In this document: piece by piece, positions 55,641-64,000 of the stretch
Numbering within the stretch: position 1 is the first letter of the stretch
Layout of the letters: each line of letters opens with the position of its first letter
Translations under genes and position numbers: made by a program
NCBI GenBank assembly: GCA_963971575.1
Contig: OZ020622.1
Location: 7,230,279 to 7,294,278 of the forward strand
From: Liopterus haemorrhoidalis
Taxonomy: Eukaryota; Arthropoda; Insecta; Coleoptera; Dytiscidae
DNA length: 64,000 nucleotides
Direction: 5' to 3'
The notes under the pieces: generated by a model
Seen by the model: the letters and a program-made list of their open reading frames with translations, nothing else
What the model was told of the DNA's origin: nothing
Databases searched by the model: none

Positions 55641-56340
55641 ATGGATCAAGGAATCTGTATCAAATTTTGTGTGAAAAACAAAATAAAGTGCGCGGACGCA
55701 TTCCGAATGTTGACTGTGGCATATGGTGAAGCTACCTTGGACCGAAGCAACGTTTATCGGTGTTACAAAATGTTCTCAGAGGGCCGAGAAGATGTGAACG
55801 ACGAAGAGCGTGCCGGACGCCCGAGCACGTCAACAACAGACGAAAACATTGATGAAGTGAAGAAAATAATATTGGCCAATCGTCGAATACCGTTAGAGAA
55901 GTTGCTGAGGACCGAAACATGTCGATTGGCTCGTGCCATTCGATTATTACCAATGATTTGGGCATGAGACGGGTCGCACATCAGACATCGTTGCTTGTGC
56001 GCGAATTTTTGGCCAAAAACAACACACTAATAATGCCGCAGCCACCGTATTCCCCAGATCTGGCCCCCTGTGACTTTTTCTTGTTCCCGAAACTGAAGAG
56101 GCCCATGAAAGGATGACGCTACGCTACGAGTGAGGAGATAAAGACGGCATCGAAGGAGGAGCTGAACAAGATCACAAAAAATGATTTTTTCAAGTGCTTC
56201 GAGGATTGGAAAAAACGTTGGCACAAGTGTATAATATCTGGTGGGGATTACTTTGAAGGGGACAAAATTGATATTCATGAATAAATAAATAATTTTTGAA
56301 AAAACACAAAATTCGCGATACTTTTTGAACAGACCTCGTA
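55641..56340 (+). mobile_element. Mariner element lacking its catalytic core
   Basis: The plus-strand protein starts MDQGICIKFCVKNKIKCADA (N-terminal HTH, GVQW-like), FSEGREDVNDEERAGRPST (linker), NIDEVKKIILANRRI and, in the next frame, MSIGSCHSIITNDLGMRRVA. It then jumps directly to REFLAKNNTLIMPQPPYSPD and LAPCDFFLFPKLKR, and ends EDWKKRWHKCI. The first and second catalytic Asp regions are deleted. The right terminus CGCGATACTTTTTGAACAGACC lies at about 56314; the left terminus is lost at the junction near 55480. Confidence 0.85.
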
Positions 56341-59140
56341 CATTTGATTTAAAAATCAGGATAATCAATTAAATTATTTGAAAACTTGTATAGATATGCC
56401 ATATTTAATAAAGTTCTCTCCTTCCGAGAGATATTAAGTTTATAGTATTGAGTAATGCAAAATTCATTGCAAATAAACAATGGTATTTCTTATGATAACC
56501 GTGGTCTAGTATTATGAAAAATACCGGCTTTTTTATGGAACTAGCGTTCTTCTGGGTTTGAAGTATTGTACTCAAAATGCCCCGGGTAAAAAAACATTTT
56601 TTTTTTGTTCTCCTAACGCATTTGAATGAATACCTCTTTATCATAAAGTAGGTCATTTCAAAAAACAAAATAATTTTCTAAACCTAATTTAATGTAAAAA
56701 TATAATAACATCGTTCAAGCTTTTTGTAGGAAAAAAAAATAAACATTTGTAAACAAACGAGGAAAAGAATGAAAGAGAGAAAGAAATGTCGATATCCTTT
56801 ATAAATTTGCTGTTTACATTTTTGTTGAAATGTCTTTTGGCATTGGGATGAAGGCCAATTTACTATTTTCAAACTTTTTGTCACATATTTTACATTCTTA
56901 TTTAGCATATTTATTCAGAGAAAAAGAAATAATGGATTTCATTTGAAACTAAGTGTAAAAATTATTATTGCTTTTAGCTGTCCTTTGTCAAAGATAAATA
57001 AAACAATTTCTATAACCAGGGGCGTGCATTAGCACGGTAATATGCCTAATGATAATATTAATAATTTATGAATTCAAAATAATATACCTGGTATTTATAC
57101 AAAATTGAAGTGGAACACTTCTTTTGGCACGTTTTTGGATTATGCAGTGACGGAAGCGCGTTAAGGTGCCTACAGACGGCGTGTCAAGTCACAACCAATG
57201 TGTATACTTATCTATCTCCGCGGATCGTGTGTAGGTGCAACAAGTCACAAGTCACAGACAGCGTAGGCTGGACTTGCCACTGGCCGACGTTCGCTTTCGA
57301 GGCGGTATTCTATCATAAGTCAAATAAGTTTGATCAACAAGGGTTATAGACTTTTATATGCATGTTAGCACCGTACATACGATGCGCACACATTTGTCAT
57401 CACATCGGTCGAGAGTGTTGAGCTCAGACGGAAAATTATAACCATTTTTGCGTAATTTTGAAGTCTACTTAAGTAAAAAGTAATTTTTTGTACTTTTAAT
57501 CTAATTTAAATATCAAAAGCAAGGTCGAAGCTGCGACCTCACTTTCACTGTTAGTTTCTTTTACGTAAAAAAAAATCAGATAAAAACAGTTTCCATTCTA
57601 TTACCTTTTTTTCGTGTTTTTACCTGTTTTAACTGTTTTTACCTGTTTTTAACCTGTTTTTACTTGTTTTCACCTGGACACTTGATCTGGTCGTAAAATC
57701 AGGTGACCTGATTGCACTGTAATTAACACCTGACTAGATGTCGGCAACATCAAAGGATGCCGCACTGATAAGAAAATTCCCACGGTCTACAAAAAGTTCT
57801 CAGGCTCAACCGGCCCTATACCTACTTTTGATATTTACAAGAATAAGTTGAAGTGAAAATATATAATAATTTAAATAAAAGGATCAAGTAAACCACCAGA
57901 TAATCGACTCAGAGCATCTAAGAATTAAACAATTTTTGTTCTACTTGCGAACCGAACCCAATACTTCTGACCTCCGACTTCAGGGAGACAGGTGTTTATA
58001 TATGGATTCTGATAGCATTTCCGGGAATGAAAGTCTAAAATTGTCCAAGGATATTTCAGTGTTCAAAGTTATTAGGCAATAACTTTAAACAAAAGTCATT
58101 TTGAACCATTAAATGTATAAAATAAATTTGAAATTACGCTTTGTATTTTCTGCCGTAAGACCAAAATAGATTACTTCAATTATAAATGAAAATTAAAGTC
58201 TTTGCATCCGAATCGAAGTCTTGTTTGCGTGATAGCATGAAAACCTAGGTCTTTAAGTCTGAGCAAATACATCAAGATATATTTCCCCTGTCTCTAGAAG
58301 ACAGACGAAGTCCAAGTCTTCAAATGCGCGTGCGCGGCCTCCCCCTCTCAGTCAGATCAAGTGAGATGGGTCTATTGTTAACGTTATGTACGCAGAAGCA
58401 AGTTACTTTTCCTGTTTCGCGTGTGATAGCTGAAGACGTGAAGACTTGAATACTCGAAAAAGACTTACAAAATAAAACTTGGATAGCGTTTTAGTGTGAT
58501 ACGCCCTTAACAGTTCCCAAAATGCAATTCTCAACACGACGGGAGATTTTCGAAAGTCTTAGTGCTGGTTTCTGGTGGTATTAGATTCGTTACTAACTCC
58601 CTTGTGTTCGTTAAATTCTGAGTAAATAATTTTTAGTTATTCATAGTAAATATACTCGCATGTAAACAACTATTATCCGTATATATTACAATCAAATTGA
58701 AACGGCAACAACATAATGACAGTATAATGCTGAATAGACATAACTATGCTTATTTTGCTAGTTCATAATGGTGCTATTGATGTACCGACAATATGTATTA
58801 TTTCATCACATAAAAGCTATGTGTGGTCGTTCTAAATAGGATCGTAACACGTTTTGTCATTGTTATATACAGGTTATAACCATTCAACTATCAGATTATA
58901 TTTCTAAATAAAATCTGCAACAGTAATTATACAACCTTTGCTATTATCTGTAAAACTACATACGAGAAAGAAAAAGAACTTATCCTTACCATTCAGAAAA
59001 GATAACTGGAATCGATACCTTCCAGCAAATCACATAAGTGTGCTACAAAATAGTAGCATCAAAAAATTGAATATGATTATTATCAATTACGGAGATACCT
59101 TTTAAGTTTTTACAAAAACTTTGAAGAAAGAACATTTTTC
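56341..59140. other. Long stretch without recognised genes
   Basis: A degenerate TTTTTACCTGTTTTTA repeat at about 57610-57670 is the only structure noted. 57160-57310 and 58320-58400 are GC-richer but show no motif. Short inverted words GGTGCCTACAGACGG / GTGTGTAGGTGC (57163, 57230) are weak. Confidence 0.4.
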
Positions 59141-59149
59141 TTTTTTTGG

Positions 59150-60195
59150 AACAAACTGTTTTATTGCTTTTCAAAATATTCGCCTTTAAGACTTATATAC
59201 TTTTGCATGCGTTCAAACCAATTCTCGAAACATTTTTTCCACTCTGAAGTTGGTATCTCAAAAACATGGATTTCGAAGGCTTCAACAGCTCCTCGAGGAT
59301 GAAAATCGCTGTCCACTCATTTTTTGTTTGACATTGGGGAACAAAACAAAGTCGTTAGTGGATAAATCAGGTAAATACGGGCAATGAGATATTAATTCGA
59401 CATTTCTCTCCTTCAAATAATCAATTGTTTGACGTGCTATGTAGGAGCTTGCATTGTCATGATGAAGAATGATGTTTTTGGTTGTTTTTCCTGATTTTGC
59501 CCATGACTTCTGGCAAACTATTGTATACCATTCAGCATTGGCTGTTCTCCGATCTTCTAAAGGAATGGTTGCGACATGTCCAGTACAACCGAAGAAACAA
59601 TATATAATTTTCTTGGAAGTGCTTCATGAACGAACAACTTTTATGGGTTTTGGTTCATCTAGGAAGATCCAAACAGTGGATTGTTGTTTAGTTCCCGGTT
59701 CGTATGAATAAATCCAAGTTTCATCACCTGTAACGATGTTGTATACGGATTTTGCAGTGCCTAGGTTGAATTTTTTAGCATTCCCTTACACCAGTCAACA
59801 CGAGCCTTTTTTTGAGCTTCGGTCAAATTATGGGGAATCCATCGAGATCTTTTTCACAGCTAAATGTTCATGCAAAATCGAAGGCATTGCAGTCTGCGAT
59901 ATGCCAAAGGATGCCTATATCTCACAGTAAGTCACATGCTGATCTTCTTCAATCATTTTGCGCACAGCATCGATGTTTTTTTGAATCACAATCAATTTGG
60001 TCGACCTTCACGAGATTCATCACTGACGGACGCATGACCACGACGAAATTCTGCAAACCAATTGCAAACATTTTTTTCTGATGGTGCTTGATTACCAAAA
60101 GTTGAACAAAGCGATTCTATGTATTGTTGCTGAGTTAGGTCTTTACTAAAATCGTAAAAAATCATCCAATGAAAACCTTCATGAGTAATATCCAT
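59150..60195 (-). pseudogene. Mariner transposase, near full length, degenerate
   Basis: The minus strand starts MDITHEGFHWMIFYDFSKDL (60195), QQYIESLCSTFG, CNWFAEFRRGHASVSDE (HTH and linker). It continues in shifted frames through VTGDETWIYSYEPGTKQQS (first Asp, about 59730), then a degenerate region where HDNA should be, then EIPTSEWKKCFENW and KGEYFEKQ near 59170. Several frameshifts and stops. The 36470 fragment belongs to the same family, and a piece of the 5' region is duplicated at 60705-60865. Confidence 0.82.
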
Positions 60196-60704
60196 TTTTT
60201 TAAAAACTTTGTTTTTTTAACGCTCACTGTCAACAAACGGTCAATGTATAAGATGCCACTGATTTCACAATAACAAATGTCTTGAATTTTACGAATATAG
60301 TAATGACACATTTCAATATTGCCATCGAGTGGTCGTTTGTAAAAACATAAAAGGTAACCCACGTATATGGATATATGTATGGACCTTTGGATAGAGGTCC
60401 GCCAACTTCAAAAGACATTATAGTCCGTACCAAATTAGTTTTGAAAATCGTAATAAAATAGTAAAAGTTAGGGAACTCATAAAATTACAATAGAAATGAT
60501 ATAACTAGGCGTGTCAACCCATAGCCGTAGGGATTCGTTTTTCACATTACGCATCTTACTTAAGGATTAACAAAAACAAGTATACTTATTTATAGTTAGT
60601 ACTTAAACGTATGTATGCGCCACTGTCCGTTGACTGTTTACAACGTGGTTGTAAACATGAACTCTAGTTCTTTAGAATTAGTTTCTAGAATTTATGGATT
60701 ATTG

Positions 60705-60865
60705 TATAGTTAGGTCTTTACTAAAATCGTAATAAATCATCCAACGAAAACCTTCACGAGTAATATCCATTATTTCACAATTTTTTTTAAACGCTTACTG
60801 TCAATAAACTACTCGGTTAATTTATAAACTGCTACTGATTTCACAATAACAAATGTCAAATTTAT
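60705..60865 (-). pseudogene. Duplicate of the mariner 5' region
   Basis: TAGGTCTTTACTAAAATCGT through CACAATAACAAATGTC matches 60127-60282 closely, covering the first residues (MDIT.EGF.WMI.YDFSKDL) and the leader. It is a separate fragment or a local duplication about 580 bp away. Confidence 0.75.
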
Positions 60866-61524
60866 ATTTTTAATTAGTTGGTGATTGTCCAAGTCACAAC
60901 AGTTTTGCGATCAATTCTTTATATTTATTTTTATTTTTTGAATATTTATGAATTCGTTTGGTTATAATAGTTATAATCTTTTTCATTATAAGACTACCAT
61001 AAAACCCTTCGCATATCTCGTTATTTGTATCTTTTTCTTTTGTATAAATACAAGCTTTTTAGTCATAAATTTAGTCGATATCAAAACTACCGTTCTTTAG
61101 CATTGTACATGTGTTGCAGCCATTTTATGATAAACATCAATAACATGTTTCTGAACATAAAGCATAGAGTTCGCAAAAAAAAGAAAGCTTATCTCTAACG
61201 GAAACGGGGCCTATGGCAACTCAAAAATATATACGGCTCGTAAACTAGAATCGATACAAAAAATATTGACAAATTGTGCCTGGCTATTTGATTTTTCTCT
61301 GCCTTTGTTGAGAGATAATTTAATCTAAAAGTTGATTCTATAAATGACAAATGTTTGGTTGTTTACACTGATGTTTCTTAGCTCTTTTAACAGGCTCAAT
61401 TTGATCGGGAAGTTTATTAGATGTGTCAAGATATATATTTTTTCGTTCAAAATAAAAATACAACTTTGTGAATATCAGGCGGTTTGTTTTTAAGGGCCAG
61501 GTGGACTGGCTTCTGTCTTTCTTT
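60866..61524. other. No recognisable feature
   Basis: AT-rich; no homology or repeat recognised. Confidence 0.5.
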
Positions 61525-61541
61525 TTTACCGACCGCCAACA

Positions 61542-61739
61542 TATACCATGACTTCAAAAAGAAATTACATAAGGTTTGGCTATGGAAAAATAAAATAATC
61601 TACTGCAAACTTTATAATTAATTAACTGCCATCACTGTTGTTGATGTCATATGATATTTATTGTTATGTAAAGCTTGCAGTGTACATTATTTTATTCATA
61701 GCCAACCCTTATGTAATTTCGTTTTGAACTCATGGTATA
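61542..61739. mobile_element. Foldback (palindromic) element
   Basis: TATACCATGACTTCAAAAAG.. through about 61612 is mirrored by 61668-61739 (..TTTTGAACTCATGGTATA), with about 85-90% arm similarity by eye and a short loop of about 55 bp. It sits just after the start of repeat B copy 2, where copy 1 has no such sequence. Confidence 0.75.
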
Positions 61740-61849
61740 AGGGAGGTTTTGTGATCATACTGATATTGACATTTCAAGATTTCGATGGATTTCCACGAAT
61801 TGAGGTCCCTACATAACGTTTTGACTATTTTTAGCATGATGTCTGTCGG

Positions 61850-61852
61850 TCG

Positions 61853-61886
<34 letters not shown>

Positions 61887-62345
61887 TCGGTAAAAATTGA
61901 AAAAAAAAAACTCTGACCCGCATATAGGAAAAATACTAAAACATCTAAAAAACATATTCCGCGAAAAATATAAACAAATATCTGCTAATCGAAAAAAATA
62001 TTTTTTTAAAAATTCTGAGTAGGGTATTAAATGAAAGCCCTTAGTACGTGGATTAACGATCAAAATTTTATTTTTGCAAAATAAATTATTTTGACGCGAT
62101 TTTAGCCAAAATGGTGCAAAACATTTTTTGTCCCACACCCTGTAACCCAAATGGTTTAAACTAAAAATCTGGAAAAATTCTAAGTAATGTACATTTGTGT
62201 GAACCGGAATAGTAAAACAGGAATTTTTTATCAGATTATGTTTTCGGAAAATAACGCATTTTTTGTTTTTTTTTTTGCTTGACCACGTAAAATATTTAAT
62301 AACTTATCTAACAAATTTTCAATTCGTAATCTGTCGGTCTGTCTG
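61850..62345 (+). repeat. Repeat A, copy 4
   Basis: A GTCTGTCTG tract followed by GACCCGCATATAGGAAAAAT, CCTTAGTACGTGGATTAACG, TCCCACACCCTGTAACCC and TGTACATTTGTGTGAACCGG, ending AACAAATTTTCAATTCG before another (GTCTGTCGATCT)n tract. It is inserted in the GTCT tract of repeat B. Confidence 0.78.
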
Positions 62346-62788
62346 TCGATCTGTCGGTCTGTCTGTCGATCTGTCGGTCTGTCTGTCGATCTGTCGATCT
62401 GTCTGTCGGTTCGTGTACACGAGTTGATCAACTTTTGGTTAAAATCAGTTAAAATCAACTAGAAATAGGAGTGTTGGTTTTAAGATTTTTGCGAATATTT
62501 CACAACAGAAAAATATTTTGAAAAGTTTTATTTAACAAAATTTGCTATAAAAGCAATATCTAACAACTTTTATTTGAGACATTTTTTGATAAAGCAGCAT
62601 AAATTAAACAAGTACTTTGTGATGGCGGTCGGTCCTGTGGCGGCCACAGCTGATTTTTTAAAAATATATTTCCTGTAGTATTACAATACAGGGGCACCAA
62701 GAGCGGGTCCAGGCCCCAGTAAAACAATAATTCCTACCCTATTAACTTACGGTTGCAACAGCCAAGAATTTTATTGAAAAATCTTTTG

Positions 62789-62869
62789 CCCGTACTGAGT
62801 ATCGAACTCACGATACCATAATTATAAATCGAGTGGTATGAAAACTACGCTACTGCAACCGCTGAAGCT
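62789..62869 (-). other. tRNA-like segment
   Basis: The minus strand carries GCAGTAGCGTAGTTTTCATAC (A-box-like) and GTATCGTGAGTTCGATACTC (B-box-like with self-complementary arm). No acceptor pairing. Read as a SINE head or tRNA pseudogene. Confidence 0.5.
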
Positions 62870-63470
62870 TGATAATGAGATGAAATAGGAAAAAAATAAA
62901 ATAAAAAACACAACATACATGAAAAAAATATGGAACAAAATTGTTAGTAAAATAAATATACATGATTATTTTTACAAATACCTCGATTTTCAAAATATAA
63001 AATCTATTTATATATATCTCTTTGATTTTGAAAATAACCTTGCATAAAATAATTAAAGTTTATTTACAAAAATGAAATCAACGTAATTCAGATTGAACAT
63101 TTGTAAAAAATTGTTTAAATTCCGATTCAAAATACGTAAAATGTCATCCTAAATTACCATCATAAACATCATCCATCACAGAAGACAGGGCGGTTGCAAT
63201 GACTAATCATTAGATATAATTGATTGACAATCTTAGCAGGTAGGAAATAGGTTTAAATAGGTTTAACGGAATGTTACATGAATTTAAATTACAAAAAAAC
63301 AAAATCTATAACAGAAATATCCAAAAATAAAAATATAATACAATAAGTAATTACAATGTTATGACACCACTTAGTTCTACACTCCCTAGAGTCTGGTACA
63401 AACCCCAGAGATTGAAGCGCTACCTGCTGTACAACACACTGCAACCACTACCATCTAATAAAACAAGTTA
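62870..63470. other. No recognisable feature
   Basis: AT-rich, then slightly less so from 63360 toward the satellite. No homology. Confidence 0.5.
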
Positions 63471-63479
63471 AAATACCAA

Positions 63480-64000
63480 TTAAGAGTAAATTAAGAACTA
63501 ACAGTGCGAACTACAGAATGCAATTCCACGATGGAAAATCATACAAATCAGCGTACTACCTCCCCCCCCCCCAAATCAATGGAACGCTTAAGGATAATGA
63601 GAGAACAATACACTAAATTGGATATTAAGACCACCGAAAAAAACACTAATGAAGTCACACCGTCTGTCTCCGAAAACCAAAAAAGATCAAATTAAAGAAC
63701 TAAACACTACGAAATACAGGATACAATTCCACGATGGAAAATCATACAATTCAGCGTACTACCTCCTCAAAATCAATGGTACGCTCAAGGATAATGAGAC
63801 AACAGTACACCAAATTGTATATCAACACCACCGAAAAAATCACACCAATAAGTCACACTGTTCGTCCCCCAAAACCAAATAAGAGTAAATTTAAGAACTA
63901 AACAGTGCGATCCACCGAATACAATTCCACGACGGAAAATCATACAAATCAACCTACTACCCTCTCAAAATAAATGGTACGCTCAAGGATAATGAGAAAA
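63480..64000 (+). repeat. Satellite of about 200 bp, partly with in-frame units
   Basis: CAATTCCACGATGGAAAATC recurs at about 63521, 63724 and 63922 (spacing 203 and 198 bp), with shared GTACTACCTCC, AAATCAATGG.ACGCT and AAGGATAATGAGA blocks. Each monomer can be read as QFHDGKSY.SAYYLLKINGT, and the second spacing is a multiple of three, so a coding origin is possible. The array continues beyond the window. Confidence 0.85.

Larger units (their letters stand above)
61525..62700 (+). repeat. Repeat B, copy 2, with two insertions
   Basis: This starts TTTTTTACCGACCG as at 22484 and resumes after a foldback (61542-61739) with GGTTTTGTGATCATACTG.., then TGATGTCTGTC. It is interrupted by repeat A copy 4 and resumes near 62400 with the ATATTTCACAACAGAAAAATATTT, ACAACTTTTATTT and AAGTACTTTGTGATGGCGG blocks. 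Confidence 0.7.

Noticed and set aside
1..64000. CRISPR arrays, operons, bacterial-type promoters or Rho-independent terminators
   Set aside because: No regular repeat-spacer array and no prokaryotic gene organisation; the window is eukaryotic.

Overview
This window looks like a repeat-dominated piece of an arthropod genome, most likely an insect. It is AT-rich with long A/T runs. It has no operons, bacterial-style genes or rRNA, and no host gene could be recognised with confidence. Almost everything identifiable is a transposable element (TE) or its debris: Tc1/mariner/pogo, hAT, PIF/Harbinger and piggyBac-type DNA transposons, 5'-truncated non-LTR retrotransposons, a small Ty1-copia-like Gag remnant, tRNA-derived SINE-like heads, minisatellites and dispersed noncoding repeats. 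The organism call is an inference from TE content and base composition, not from a marker gene.

Layout. 0-16 kb: a jockey/CR1-like reverse transcriptase (RT) tail; a hAT non-autonomous element with a perfect 8-bp target duplication (1061-2069); a hAT transposase C-terminus; an RT tail; repeat A; a copia-like zinc knuckle; and a run of Tc1/mariner relics (8.8-9.7, 10.3-10.9, 11.8-13.2, 13.2-13.4, 14.7-15.8 kb) with an RT and an RNase H fragment between them. 16-28 kb: repeat C (a recurring CCGCAGGT core), repeat D (AGCTAGTGCT motif), repeat B, a hAT MITE, and a four-unit tandem array (26.0-27.8 kb) into which two terminal-inverted-repeat (TIR) elements have inserted. 28-34 kb: RT relics, including the best-preserved coding region in the window (RT, 30467-32133, minus strand), and a degenerate element carrying a THAP gene and a SWIM zinc-finger gene facing each other. 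34-46 kb: repeat C again, a MITE, a second locus with a THAP N-terminus and a facing ORF, a pogo-like element abutting a Tc1 element at a shared TA, a Harbinger element with its AAT duplication, an RT remnant split by another LINE, and a TIR element carrying a protein with the motif EQGERFHQDI. 46-51 kb: a TIR-bounded block holding Harbinger-, piggyBac- and hAT-type MITEs, followed by a further MITE with an 8-bp duplication. 51-64 kb: repeat A copies, a mariner split by an insertion with a 9-bp duplication, two further mariners, a foldback element, and the edge of a satellite of about 200 bp that runs off the window.

How the parts relate. These genes do not form a pathway. Their relationships are those of insertion history: copies of one family in different states of decay (for example the two Tc1 copies at 10.3 and 39.8 kb, each missing a different internal piece), nested insertions that can be ordered by their target duplications, and one recurring two-gene architecture (THAP plus SWIM/YqaJ-like, convergent) that is the best candidate for an under-described mobile system.
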